64,000 nucleotides of DNA from an uncultured Lachnospiraceae bacterium (lineage in GTDB: Bacteria; Bacillota; Clostridia; Lachnospirales; Lachnospiraceae): assembly GCA_947626395.1 (NCBI GenBank), contig CANQRU010000011.1, positions 1-64,000 of the forward strand, read 5' to 3'. The notes below the pieces were generated by a model. It was not told the DNA's origin. It was given only the letters and a program-made list of their open reading frames with translations, and did not search any database. Shown here in pieces: positions 21,138 to 30,176 of the stretch (the stretch's first letter is position 1; each line of letters opens with the position of its first letter). The position numbers were made by a program, and so were the translations under genes.

Positions 21138-22284
21138 TATGAGCCGCAGGTACCATACCCGCGTCATCACCAACATCATTTACAGTGCGATCCTGGCCTG
21201 CCTGGTGGAAGTGTTCGTGGTCACGAACCTCTCCATGGTGGGCCGTTATGCCGTTGAGAACGGAAAGGAAGGGAGCCTGGCCGCCATGTTCTACCAGCCG
21301 GAGGCTCTTGTTGTGGTGCTGTATCTGCTTCTGGGGGTGGCGGTGTTCGCGGTCACATTTCTCTTCCTGCAGCGGGACGCCCTGGAGTATATCACGAAGA
21401 TCTCCGCGGCCATGCAGAATATCGCGGCCGGCGACCTGAACACCTCGGTGGAGGTGGTCGGCGACGACGAGTTCTCCGTGATGGCCGCCAATATCAACCG
21501 GATGGTGGAGGAGATCCGGGAGCTGATGGATAAGGAGCGGGAATCGGAGCGGACGAAGAACGAACTGATCACCAATGTGGCCCATGACCTGCGCACGCCT
21601 CTGACGTCTATCATCGGGTATCTGGAGCTGCTGTCCGGCCCGGTGCAGCTGGAGCCGGATATGCAGGAGAAATACATAAATATCACCTACACCAAGGCGA
21701 AGCGCCTGCAGAAGCTGATCGAGGATCTGTTCGGATTCACGAAGCTGAACTACGGCAAGATCTCCATGCGGGTGTCGCAGGTGGATATCATTAAGCTCTT
21801 AAGCCAGCTTCTGGAGGAATTCTATCCGAATTTCATGGAGAAGGACCTGTCCTACGAGCTGCAGAGCAATGTTCCGTCCAAGGTGATCACCGCGGACGGG
21901 AACCTGCTGGCCCGATTGTTTGATAATCTTCTGGGCAACGCGATCAAGTACGGGGCCGAGGGCAAGAAGATCCTGGTAAAGGTTCACGCCGACGAGGAGT
22001 TTGTGACTGTGTCGGTGACGAACTATGGTTATGTGATTCCGAAGGAGGAACTTCCGCTTCTCTTTGAGAAATTCTACCGGGTGGAGCAGTCCCGTTCCAC
22101 GAATACCGGAGGCACCGGTCTGGGACTGGCCATCGCCAAGAACATCGTGGAGATGCACGGGGGAACCATCGGGGTGACCAGCGATTTAAGCGGTACGGTG
22201 TTCACGGTGAAGCTGCAGGTGAATTTCGATATCAATAAAGAGCATTTCGGAAGTCCGGGAGACAGCCATGAATATGAGATGTAG
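21127..22284 (+). CDS. Sensor histidine kinase, VanS-like
   Basis: A 385-residue membrane kinase with two transmembrane helices (about 15-38 and 58-82) and a short extracytoplasmic loop of about 20 residues, so it probably senses within the membrane. A HAMP domain follows (NIAAGDLNTSVEVVGDDEFS), then the phosphoacceptor HDLRTPLTSIIGYLELL and the ATPase domain with N box and GGTGLGLAIAKNIVEMHGG. The TTG start at 21127 fits the GGGGTAGG ribosome site spacing better than the ATG at 21139. It overlaps the response regulator by 11 bp and the next gene by 17 bp. Confidence 0.92.
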   Translation: MRNDMSRRYHTRVITNIIYSAILACLVEVFVVTNLSMVGRYAVENGKEGSLAAMFYQPEALVVVLYLLLGVAVFAVTFLFLQRDALEYITKISAAMQNIAAGDLNTSVEVVGDDEFSVMAANINRMVEEIRELMDKERESERTKNELITNVAHDLRTPLTSIIGYLELLSGPVQLEPDMQEKYINITYTKAKRLQKLIEDLFGFTKLNYGKISMRVSQVDIIKLLSQLLEEFYPNFMEKDLSYELQSNVPSKVITADGNLLARLFDNLLGNAIKYGAEGKKILVKVHADEEFVTVSVTNYGYVIPKEELPLLFEKFYRVEQSRSTNTGGTGLGLAIAKNIVEMHGGTIGVTSDLSGTVFTVKLQVNFDINKEHFGSPGDSHEYEM

Positions 22285-24916
22285 ATTTTTTGCAGGGCCC
22301 ATACTGTGTATGCTGGCCCTGTCGGTCGTGTTGACGGCATCGACGGCGAGAGGTGCGGAGACTGCGCCGGGGCCGGTTGTGACGCCGGCGGCGGAAGACG
22401 CGGAGACTGCGCCGGGGCCGGTTATGACGCCGACGGCGGAAGACGCGGAGACTGCGCCGGGGCCGGCTGTGATGCCGGCGGCGGAAGACGCGGAAGCTGC
22501 GCCTGGGCCGGTCGTGTCAGCAGCGGCAGAGAATGAAAGCAGTGAAGATTCCGCCTCCACAGAGCAGGAGACTCTCTCCGGCCGCGGCCTTTCCATGGAT
22601 GTGGTTTACGGCTATGATAACCGTGCCAAAGGCGGCAGATATGTGCCGGTAGATGTGACGGTTTATAATCAGAGCAGTACGGAGTTTACGGGAACCTTGA
22701 AGCTTCTGACCATGGAGTCCGACTACGACGTCTACTGCTATGAGTATCCGGTCGCGATCCCGGCGAACGGCGACCTGCGCAGGCATGTCTATGTCCCCAT
22801 GGGCAACCGGGCGGAGCAGATGTTTGTCAGCGTTACGGATGAAGAAGGCGGTCTCGTTCTTCATAAGCGGGTGGAACTGGATTTCAGCGTGGATATGCCG
22901 GAGCTGTTCATCGGGACGCTGACGGATTCGCCGGAACTTTTGTCCGCGTGGGACGGGATCGGCGTGGATTACAGCATGCTCCGGACCAGGGCGGTTCATT
23001 TCAGCACGGAGACGTTTCCGACAGATGAAATGGGGCTGGATGTGATCGATGTGCTTTTGATCAGCAATTTCCGTATCCGTGATCTTTCCGCGGAGCAGAG
23101 CAAGGTCCTGATCGAGTGGGTCCGCAGCGGCGGCACCATGATCCTTGGTACCGGCGAGAGGGCGGACGATACGCTGGGACGTTTTGCGCCGGAGCTTCTG
23201 GAGGAATCCTATGATCCGCCGGTGACCCGTGAGGTGGATATGGGCGACCAGTACGCCCAGGAAAGTCCGGATGACGCGACGCTTACGATCCCATGTCTTG
23301 AGTTTTCCCTGGCTGGCGGGGATGTGATCTTTGCGGATGAACAGCAGGCGCTGGTCGCCTCGGTTTCCTACGGCCGAGGAACGATTGCCGTAGCCGCTTA
23401 TGATTTCGCGGATATTTCCGGATTCTGCAGCCGGAATCCGTCTTATCTGGACGATCTGCTGACGGCGGTTCTCGGGGAGACCCGCCTGTCGGAGCTGGCT
23501 CAGGAGGTCTACAGCGGCAATTCGGACCGGTACTGGGCAGTCCGCAACATGATCAACACCGGCAATGTCCGTCAGCTGCCGAATCTGAATCTTTTCACGC
23601 TGGAGCTGGTCATCTATCTGCTGCTGTCCGGCCTGGTGCTCTACATTTTCTTAAAACAGAGAGATCTGACGGATTACTACCGCAGGGCGGTGGTGGTCCT
23701 GTCGCTGCTGTTTACGGCGATCATATATTTCATGGGCGGCAGGACCCGGATCACAGGGACATTCTACAACTACGCCCAGTTTCTGGAGACGACCTTCGAC
23801 TCGGTCAGTGAAACGTCTTATGTCAATATCCGCGCTCCCTATAACCGGCCTTACCAGGCCAGGGTGCCGTCCGGATATTCGCTGAAGCCCATCACGAGAA
23901 GCTTTTACAGCGAGGAGAGCACGCCCAGATTTACGGGCAGCGAATCGCCCGCGGTGGATCTCAGTTTCGGACCGGAGGAGACGGTGATCTCCATTCAGGG
24001 CGTGCCTGCCTTTGAACCCAGATATTTCCAGATGAACAAGGTGACGGAGAATACGGAATTGATCGGATTTGACGGCGATATCGAGATCGACGGCGGGAAA
24101 CTGACCGGAAGCGTCGCCAATCTGTTCACCGGAACCGTGCGGGACTGCGCGCTTTTATTTAACAATAAACTGGTCTGCCTGGGGGATCTTGAGCCGGGAC
24201 AGACGGTGGAACTGGACGGTCTGGAGATGCTGGAATATCCGAAGAACGCGTCCTATCAGGTGGCCGCCTATCTGTCCGGCGAGAGCGCGTTTGAGCAGGC
24301 GGATATCAGCGATGAGGAATATGTGAAGGCGTCGGAGAAATCCGATATGCTCAGTTTCTACCTGGATAATCATATGCCGTATTTCACGATCCCGAGCGCC
24401 AGGGTCATAGGCTTTACGGAAACCGGCGATGAAAGCGGCGCGGTGTCCAGACGGGACGGCGAGGGTATCACGATGGTCTCTTCGTCGATCGCGGTCTACT
24501 CCAGCGACGAAGCGGTGCTGTACCGGTCCGGCCTTGTGAAGACGCCGCGGGTACTGGGCGGAAGCTATGATCCTGAGGCGAATGTCCTTTACGGCATCGA
24601 TCCGGTGACGCTGGAGTATTCGTTTGGCACGGATGTGCAGGTGGAGAAGCTGGAGTTCGACTATGTGTCCGAGGTGTTTACGGAGGGAAGCGGCAGCGAT
24701 CTGGCGGTCTTTACGGGCAATATTTATTTCTACAATCACCTGACTGGCGTCTATGACCGGATGGATCCGGAGAAAACGGAATACGGCGCCCATGAGCTGC
24801 TTCCGTACCTGACGGATGATAACCGGCTTACGGTCCGTTATGTCTATGACAATGTCAATCAGTACAACTGGAACATCCTGCTTCCGATGCTGAATATCGC
24901 GGGGAGGGAATACTGA
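22268..24916 (+). CDS. Large secreted/membrane protein with ABC transporter partner
   Basis: An 882-residue protein with an N-terminal signal sequence (residues 1-28), four 15-residue Ala/Pro repeats (30-89), a large extracytoplasmic region (about 95-445) containing a GATase-like segment (LLISNFRIRDLSAEQSKVLI, then GTMILGTG), a membrane pair at about 447-495 (LELVIYLLLSGLVLYIFL and VVVLSLLFTAIIYFMGG), and a C-terminal beta-rich region. I do not recognise a named family with confidence; similar proteins accompany ABC-2 transporters in Firmicutes. It overlaps the kinase gene by 17 bp and the ABC ATPase gene by 1 bp, so it is likely a transporter accessory or sensory subunit. Confidence 0.7.
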   Translation: MNMRCRFFAGPILCMLALSVVLTASTARGAETAPGPVVTPAAEDAETAPGPVMTPTAEDAETAPGPAVMPAAEDAEAAPGPVVSAAAENESSEDSASTEQETLSGRGLSMDVVYGYDNRAKGGRYVPVDVTVYNQSSTEFTGTLKLLTMESDYDVYCYEYPVAIPANGDLRRHVYVPMGNRAEQMFVSVTDEEGGLVLHKRVELDFSVDMPELFIGTLTDSPELLSAWDGIGVDYSMLRTRAVHFSTETFPTDEMGLDVIDVLLISNFRIRDLSAEQSKVLIEWVRSGGTMILGTGERADDTLGRFAPELLEESYDPPVTREVDMGDQYAQESPDDATLTIPCLEFSLAGGDVIFADEQQALVASVSYGRGTIAVAAYDFADISGFCSRNPSYLDDLLTAVLGETRLSELAQEVYSGNSDRYWAVRNMINTGNVRQLPNLNLFTLELVIYLLLSGLVLYIFLKQRDLTDYYRRAVVVLSLLFTAIIYFMGGRTRITGTFYNYAQFLETTFDSVSETSYVNIRAPYNRPYQARVPSGYSLKPITRSFYSEESTPRFTGSESPAVDLSFGPEETVISIQGVPAFEPRYFQMNKVTENTELIGFDGDIEIDGGKLTGSVANLFTGTVRDCALLFNNKLVCLGDLEPGQTVELDGLEMLEYPKNASYQVAAYLSGESAFEQADISDEEYVKASEKSDMLSFYLDNHMPYFTIPSARVIGFTETGDESGAVSRRDGEGITMVSSSIAVYSSDEAVLYRSGLVKTPRVLGGSYDPEANVLYGIDPVTLEYSFGTDVQVEKLEFDYVSEVFTEGSGSDLAVFTGNIYFYNHLTGVYDRMDPEKTEYGAHELLPYLTDDNRLTVRYVYDNVNQYNWNILLPMLNIAGREY
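22355..22534 (+). repeat. Four 45-bp in-frame tandem repeats
   Basis: Four copies of a 45-bp unit (starting at 22355, 22400, 22445 and 22490) encode the pattern AETAPGPVVTPAAED with few changes. They lie just after the signal peptide and probably form a disordered spacer outside the membrane. Such arrays tend to change copy number between strains. Confidence 0.92.
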
Positions 24917-25866
24917 TGGTACGAATTGAGAATCTGAAAAAGGTCTTCGGCCGCACGGTGGCCCTGGACGGGCTGAATATGACGGTGGAGCAGGGGGCGC
25001 TTTACGGGTTTATCGGACCCAACGGCGCCGGTAAGACCACGACGATCAAGACGATCATCGGTCTTCTGTCTCCGGATGAGGGGCGTGTGCTGGTCGGGGA
25101 CATCGATGTGGCGAGGGAACCCGGACGGGTCATGGCGCGCATCGGCTATGTGCCGGATTCTTTCGGCGTATACGACAATCTGAAGGTGTCGGAATACATG
25201 GAATTTTTCGCGTCCTGCTACGGACTTGCGGGGCTGAAGGCCCGGAAACGGGGCCAGATGCTTCTGGAACAGGTGGGGCTGGACGATAAGGCGGAGTTCT
25301 ATGTGGAGGGACTTTCCCGCGGCATGCAGCAGCGTCTCTGCCTTGCCAGGGCGCTGATCCACAATCCGCCTGTCCTGATCATGGACGAGCCGACGGCCGG
25401 GCTGGATCCGCGAACCCGGTATGAATTCAAGGAGATCCTGAAGGAGCTGCAGAGCCAGGGAAAGACGATCCTGATCAGTTCCCATATCCTGCCGGAACTG
25501 GCGGAGATCTGCACGGATATCGGCGTGATCGATCAGGGCCGGATGGTATTTGAAGGGACGATGGAGGAGATCCTGGCGCAGATCAATGTGGCCAGTCCCC
25601 TTCTGATCTCTGTGAGCGGAAGCCGGCAGGAAGCGCTTAAGCTTCTGCGCGCCCATCCGGAGGTGGAGACGATCACGATCCGGGAGGAGGAGATCGTGGT
25701 GGGCTTCTCCGGCGATAAGAAGGACGAAGGGGCGCTGCTTAAGCAGCTGGTCGACGCCGGCGTGAATGTCTACGGCTTTGTGCGGGAGCGGGAGAATCTG
25801 GAGTCTGTGTTTATGCAGATCACGGATCACGGCGACGAGGAGGTGGTACTGATCCATGAGGATTAA
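24916..25866 (+). CDS. ABC transporter ATP-binding protein
   Basis: A 316-residue ATPase of the ABC-2 exporter type. Walker A is GPNGAGKTTTIKTI (about residues 34-47), the signature is LSRGMQQRLCLARAL (about 135), Walker B LIMDEPTAGLD and the H-loop SSHILPEL. The C-terminal 90 residues form the extra domain typical of this subclass. Its ATG overlaps the preceding stop by one base, and it overlaps the permease by 11 bp, so the three form one unit. Confidence 0.95.
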   Translation: MVRIENLKKVFGRTVALDGLNMTVEQGALYGFIGPNGAGKTTTIKTIIGLLSPDEGRVLVGDIDVAREPGRVMARIGYVPDSFGVYDNLKVSEYMEFFASCYGLAGLKARKRGQMLLEQVGLDDKAEFYVEGLSRGMQQRLCLARALIHNPPVLIMDEPTAGLDPRTRYEFKEILKELQSQGKTILISSHILPELAEICTDIGVIDQGRMVFEGTMEEILAQINVASPLLISVSGSRQEALKLLRAHPEVETITIREEEIVVGFSGDKKDEGALLKQLVDAGVNVYGFVRERENLESVFMQITDHGDEEVVLIHED

Positions 25867-26731
25867 TCCGATCTACCGGCAGGAGAGCCGGGCGGGAGCA
25901 AGATCGTTCAAGCTGCCACTGATCATCCTGGGCTTCAATTCCGTGTTGGCGGTGGTAGCGCTTCTATACATGTATTCCATGATCACCCAGGTGCGGCTGA
26001 CGGCGGAGATCCAGTATTCCAGCTTCCTGGGACTTTACAGCTTCGTGGCGACAGTGGAGTTCGTACTGCTTCTGTTCATCATCCCCGGACTTACGGCGGG
26101 GGCCATCAGCGGCGAGCGGGAGCGGCAGACGCTGGATCTGATGCTGACGACCAGGCTGAAGGCGTCCGATATCGTGTTTGGCAAGCTGGTACAGGAGCTC
26201 TCGACGGTATTTCTGCTGATCGTGTCCAGCTTTCCGATCCTGGGGCTGGTCTTCATCTACGGCGGAGTGACCATGCCGGATGTAGGGCTGCTGCTTTTGT
26301 GCTATGTGGTGACGGCGGTGCTTCTGGGAAGCGCAGGGCTGTTCTGCTCCGCGGTGGCGCGGCGGTCCACCATAGCGACGGTGGCCGCGTATTCGGTGGC
26401 GGTCATACTGATCGCGGGGACGCTGGTGGCGAATTATCTGGCGGATGGCCTTGGAGAAATGGCCTCCGCGGGAGGCGGTTCCGCAGTCTGCTGGCAGATG
26501 TATCTGCTTCTGTGGAATCCGGCGGCGACATTTCAGTCGGTGTTAAACAGCCAGATGGGAAGCGGGAGCGGACTGGCGCCTCTTTTTCCGCAGCTGGAGC
26601 GGATCGCGGATATGGGCATGATCGGCCGGTACTGGAGGCCCGTCAGCATGGCGGTGCAGCTTCTGCTGGCGGCGGCGTTTCTGTGGGGGGCGGTCAGAAA
26701 GACCCGTCCGGCCGGGAAGAGACGAAGGTAG
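25856..26731 (+). CDS. ABC-2 type permease
   Basis: A 291-residue membrane protein with six predicted helices. Features include the first helix at residues 20-43, a helix preceding ISGERERQTLDLMLTTRLKASDIVFGKL (the conserved cytoplasmic coupling segment of ABC-2 permeases) and a final helix before the basic tail. It pairs with the upstream ATPase; the large upstream membrane protein is the likely third component. Substrate unknown; control by the VanRS-like system hints at envelope stress or antimicrobial response (inference). Confidence 0.9.
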   Translation: MRINPIYRQESRAGARSFKLPLIILGFNSVLAVVALLYMYSMITQVRLTAEIQYSSFLGLYSFVATVEFVLLLFIIPGLTAGAISGERERQTLDLMLTTRLKASDIVFGKLVQELSTVFLLIVSSFPILGLVFIYGGVTMPDVGLLLLCYVVTAVLLGSAGLFCSAVARRSTIATVAAYSVAVILIAGTLVANYLADGLGEMASAGGGSAVCWQMYLLLWNPAATFQSVLNSQMGSGSGLAPLFPQLERIADMGMIGRYWRPVSMAVQLLLAAAFLWGAVRKTRPAGKRRR

Positions 26732-26734
26732 CAC

Positions 26735-26763
26735 TTGCACTTTATGGTATATTTTGGTATGAT
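26735..26763 (+). promoter_or_regulatory. Predicted promoter of the SPFH operon
   Basis: -35 TTGCAC (26735-26740), 17 bp, -10 TATGAT (26758-26763), immediately after the permease stop. A very AT-rich leader and AAGGAGGAG ribosome site follow. It suggests the SPFH module is transcribed separately from the transporter. Confidence 0.6.
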
Positions 26764-26818
26764 GATTATATATGGGTTTTAATATGTATTTTAATTTATC
26801 GGCAAGGAGGAGAGAAGA

Positions 26819-28099
26819 ATGGGAATCATCAAGGCTGTGGCGTCTGCGGTAAGCGGAGCGCTGGCTGACCAGTGGCTGGAGGTCATCGAAGCGGACAATA
26901 TGAGCGACCAGACCGTATTCACCAGAGGGGTGGCGGTGCGGAAGGGTCAGAATACGAAGGGCACGGACAACACTGTGTCCAACGGTTCCGTGATCCATGT
27001 GTATCCGAACCAGTTCATGATGCTGGTGGACGGCGGCAAGGTCGTGGATTATACGGCGGAAGAAGGGTATTATACCGTGAACAATTCTTCTTTGCCGTCC
27101 CTGTTCAACGGCCAGTTCGGCGACACGTTAAAGGAATCCTTCAGCCGTATCAAATACGGCGGCGTGACGCCCACCTCCCAGAAGGTATATTATGTCAATC
27201 TGCAGGAGATCAAGGGGATCAAGTTCGGCACCCGCAATCCGATCAATTATTTTGATACATTCTATAATTCCGAGCTGTTTCTGAGGGCTCACGGCACCTA
27301 TTCCGTCAAGATCACCGATCCGCTTCTGTTCTACGCGGAAGTGATCCCGAAGAATGACGACCGGGTTGAGATCAGCGAGATCAACGAGCAGTATCTGGAT
27401 GAGTTCCTGGAGGCGCTGCAGTCGTCGATCAATCAGATGTCGGCCGACGGCACACGCATTTCCTTTGTATCGTCCAAAGCACGTGAATTGGGCAGATACA
27501 TGGCTGACACGCTGGATGATGAATGGAAGAAGATGCGCGGCATGGAGATCCAGTCGGTGGGTCTGGCCAGCGTTTCCTACGACGAGGAGTCCCAGAAGCT
27601 GATCAACATGCGCAACCAGGGCGCGATGCTCTCCGACCCGTCGGTGCGCGAAGGCTATGTTCAGGGCGCGGTGGCCCGCGGTATGGAAGCGGCAGGTTCC
27701 AACGCGAACGGCGCCATGGCCGGATTTATGGGCATGGGTATGGGCATGAACGCGGGCGGCGGCTTCATGGGCGCGGCGTCAGCTTCCAATATGCAGCAGA
27801 TGCAGATGCAGCAGAACGCGCAGCCGGCGATGCGTCCGGCCGGTCAGGCGTCCGGCGCGGCGGGAAGCTGGACATGCAGCTGCGGCGCGGTGAATACCGG
27901 CAAGTTCTGCAGCCAGTGCGGCAAGCCGGCTCCGGCTCCCGCGGGCACGTGGACCTGTTCCTGCGGCACGGTGAACACCGGCAAGTTCTGCAGCGAATGT
28001 GGCAAGCCGGCCCCGGCTCCATCGGGAGAATGGACATGCAGCTGCGGCGCGGTGAACACCGGCAAATTCTGCAGTGAGTGCGGCAAGCCGAGGCAGTAG
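26819..28099 (+). CDS. SPFH-domain protein with C-terminal zinc ribbons (YdjI-like)
   Basis: A 426-residue protein. Residues 1-290 match the virion-core/SPFH family typified by B. subtilis YdjI, starting MGIIKAVASAVSGALADQW. A Gly/Met/Gln-rich linker follows (about 300-348), then three near-identical zinc ribbons, each CSCGAVNTGKFCSxCGKP. YdjI is a membrane-associated scaffold that works with the PspA-like YdjF; no pspA homologue is present here. It is followed by a zinc-ribbon protein and a TPM protein, the same partners as in ydjFGHI but in a different order. Likely role: membrane stress scaffold. Confidence 0.88.
   Translation: MGIIKAVASAVSGALADQWLEVIEADNMSDQTVFTRGVAVRKGQNTKGTDNTVSNGSVIHVYPNQFMMLVDGGKVVDYTAEEGYYTVNNSSLPSLFNGQFGDTLKESFSRIKYGGVTPTSQKVYYVNLQEIKGIKFGTRNPINYFDTFYNSELFLRAHGTYSVKITDPLLFYAEVIPKNDDRVEISEINEQYLDEFLEALQSSINQMSADGTRISFVSSKARELGRYMADTLDDEWKKMRGMEIQSVGLASVSYDEESQKLINMRNQGAMLSDPSVREGYVQGAVARGMEAAGSNANGAMAGFMGMGMGMNAGGGFMGAASASNMQQMQMQQNAQPAMRPAGQASGAAGSWTCSCGAVNTGKFCSQCGKPAPAPAGTWTCSCGTVNTGKFCSECGKPAPAPSGEWTCSCGAVNTGKFCSECGKPRQ
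27869..28097 (+). repeat. Three 81-bp in-frame zinc-ribbon repeats
   Basis: Tryptophan codons at 27869, 27950 and 28031 mark three copies with an 81-bp period. Each encodes WTCSCG, VNTGKFCS and CGKP, with an Ala/Pro spacer. Each copy has four cysteines, enough for one zinc ion. The DNA copies are nearly identical, suggesting recent duplication or ongoing homogenisation. Confidence 0.93.
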
Positions 28100-28128
28100 A
28101 GGGCGTCGGTCTAACCGGGAGAAATATT

Positions 28129-29157
28129 ATGGCGACAATAACATTCAAATGTCCTAATTGCGGAGGCGGGCTCCAGTTTGATCCCGCCTCTCAGAAGTAT
28201 AAATGTGAATACTGCCTGTCGGCTTTCACGCAGGAAGAGCTGGAAGCGCTGCAGCCGGACGAGGCGGGAGACCAGAATGTGCAGGCTGTCATTTACACCT
28301 GCCCAAGCTGCGGCGCGGAGATCGTGACCGATGAGACTACTGCGGCCACCTTCTGCTTCTACTGCCACAATCCGGTGGTACTGCAGGGGCGGTTGGACGG
28401 CGCGTACGAGCCGGACTATGTCGTGCCGTTCGCGATCAACAAGGCGAAGGCCAGGGAGATATTCCTGGGGTGGCTGAAGAAGAAGAAATTCGTCCCGAAG
28501 TCTTTCTATTCGGAAGAACAGATCGAGAAGATGACGGGGGTCTATTTCCCATACTGGACGTATAGCTGCCGGGCGGAAGGCCATCTGGAAGCAGAGGGCA
28601 CCAAGGCGTCACGCACCTGGGTTCAGGGCTCTACCAGATATACGGAGAACCAGCGGTACGGAATCGTACGCGACGGCGAGATGAATGTGGAGCATGTCAC
28701 CCGCAACGCGCTTAAGAAAGCGGACCGGAAACTGGTGGAGGGCGTTATGCCATTTGAGATGAAGGACATGAAGCCTTTTTCCATGGGATATCTGTCCGGA
28801 TTCATGGCGGAGAAACGTGATATTGAGCACAGCGAGTTCGATCAGCAGGTGGAGGAGGAGGTCCGCAACTACGCCTCTTCTAATCTGATGGCCAGCGTAA
28901 ACGACTATTCGAATATCCAGACGCAGGTCCGGCAGGTGGATCTGAAGGACGCCCGCTGGAACTACGCGCTGATGCCTGTGTGGACGCTGACCTATAAGGA
29001 CAGCGGCAGCGGGCAGATCTATTATTTCGCGTGCAATGGTCAGACCGGCAAGGTGTGCGGGAAGCTGCCCATCGATAAGGTGAAGCTGGGGATTTTCTTT
29101 GCGGAGATTTTCGCTCCGCTGTTCGCAGTGCTGATGCTTGTGGGGTATTTTCTATGA
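28129..29157 (+). CDS. Zinc-ribbon membrane protein (YdjG-like)
   Basis: A 342-residue protein with two N-terminal CxxC pairs (FKCPNCGGGLQF with YKCEYC, residues 5-30; YTCPSCGAEIV with FCFYCHNPVVL, about 60-87), a central region containing VYFPYWTYSCRAEG, and a single C-terminal membrane helix (about 320-342). This is the layout of B. subtilis YdjG. The start at 28129 follows a GGGAG site and begins the conserved N terminus. It overlaps the TPM gene by 4 bp. Function unknown beyond membrane association with the SPFH partner. Confidence 0.85.
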   Translation: MATITFKCPNCGGGLQFDPASQKYKCEYCLSAFTQEELEALQPDEAGDQNVQAVIYTCPSCGAEIVTDETTAATFCFYCHNPVVLQGRLDGAYEPDYVVPFAINKAKAREIFLGWLKKKKFVPKSFYSEEQIEKMTGVYFPYWTYSCRAEGHLEAEGTKASRTWVQGSTRYTENQRYGIVRDGEMNVEHVTRNALKKADRKLVEGVMPFEMKDMKPFSMGYLSGFMAEKRDIEHSEFDQQVEEEVRNYASSNLMASVNDYSNIQTQVRQVDLKDARWNYALMPVWTLTYKDSGSGQIYYFACNGQTGKVCGKLPIDKVKLGIFFAEIFAPLFAVLMLVGYFL

Positions 29158-30158
29158 AAAGTGTGAGAAAGACAGGATCATATGGGAAATGGGCTGGCGC
29201 GGCGCGCGCATGTGTGGTAAAATGGTGCGTCGCGGCACTATTGTGCCTGGCGATGGCTGTGCTGCCGGGAGTACTTCTGCAGGGGATGGCTGTTCGGGGA
29301 ACGGATGAACTTTCAAATGAACTGGCGGAAGAATGGCTGTCAGCCCGGAATCTCTTCGGCGTCATCGACGCATGGGCGTCTGAGACCCGCGTCTTCGACG
29401 GCGCAGGGCTTTTCAGCCGGAGCGAGATCGAGGAACTGGAAGCGGCGATCGCCGAGACCCGCGACGAGGCCGGTTTTGACGCGGCGGTGATGACGACGGA
29501 CGACGCGGAGGGCAAGAGCGCCCGGATGTACGCGGCGGACCGCTATGACGAGCTGGGACTTGGCGAGGGCTCGGATCACAGCGGTGTCATGTATCTGATC
29601 GATATGGATAACCGGGAGATCTATCTGCTGACGACCGGGAAAGCGATCCGGATCCTGACGGACGACCGCATCGACGCGGTTCTGGACGCGGCTTACGAAG
29701 AGGTTTCGAACGGTGATTACGCCGCCAGCGCCGAGACGGCTCTTGAGAATGTGGTCTACTACGCGAAGAAGGGCGTCGTCTCCGGCCAGTATAATTATGA
29801 CGAGGAGACCGGACGGATCAGCGTTTACCGCTCGGTCAGCGTGATCGAATTTCTGACAGCGCTTATCATATCCGCGGTGGTAGCCGGCGGTGCGGCGATG
29901 GCGGTGAAGCGCGAGTACAATATGGAAGTGACGCCGTCCCAGCTTGCCAATTATAATATGGCTTACCGGGAGTCCAGTGATTTCCGGGTGGCGAACCATG
30001 CGGATCATCTGCTGGGCACCTTTGTGACGACCATGCTGATCGCCAACGCGGTGTCGAACGCAGGCCATGGCGGTCATTCCGGGGGTTCTTCCGGCCGCAG
30101 CACCACATTCCACGGAAGCAGCGGCAGAAGCCATGGAGGCGGCGGGCGGAAGTTCTGA
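29154..30158 (+). CDS. TPM-domain membrane protein (YdjH-like)
   Basis: A 334-residue protein with an N-terminal signal/membrane helix (about 20-45), an extracytoplasmic TPM domain (about 75-215: VFDGAGLFSRSEIEELEAAI through the aspartate-rich core), a second membrane helix (about 225-248) and a Gly/Ser/His-rich tail ending HGGGGRKF. TPM domains are linked to membrane-protein or photosystem repair elsewhere. The ATG overlaps the preceding gene (ATGA). Together with the two genes before it, it reproduces the ydjGHI set of B. subtilis. Confidence 0.85.
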   Translation: MKSVRKTGSYGKWAGAARACVVKWCVAALLCLAMAVLPGVLLQGMAVRGTDELSNELAEEWLSARNLFGVIDAWASETRVFDGAGLFSRSEIEELEAAIAETRDEAGFDAAVMTTDDAEGKSARMYAADRYDELGLGEGSDHSGVMYLIDMDNREIYLLTTGKAIRILTDDRIDAVLDAAYEEVSNGDYAASAETALENVVYYAKKGVVSGQYNYDEETGRISVYRSVSVIEFLTALIISAVVAGGAAMAVKREYNMEVTPSQLANYNMAYRESSDFRVANHADHLLGTFVTTMLIANAVSNAGHGGHSGGSSGRSTTFHGSSGRSHGGGGRKF

Positions 30159-30176
30159 GATGAAGGAGATAACAAT

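Noticed and set aside
22355-22534. Possible CRISPR array
   Set aside because: The repeats are contiguous without spacers, in frame and inside a coding gene.
27869-28097. Possible minisatellite or recombination site
   Set aside because: The repeats are in frame and each encodes a zinc ribbon, so they are protein-domain repeats.
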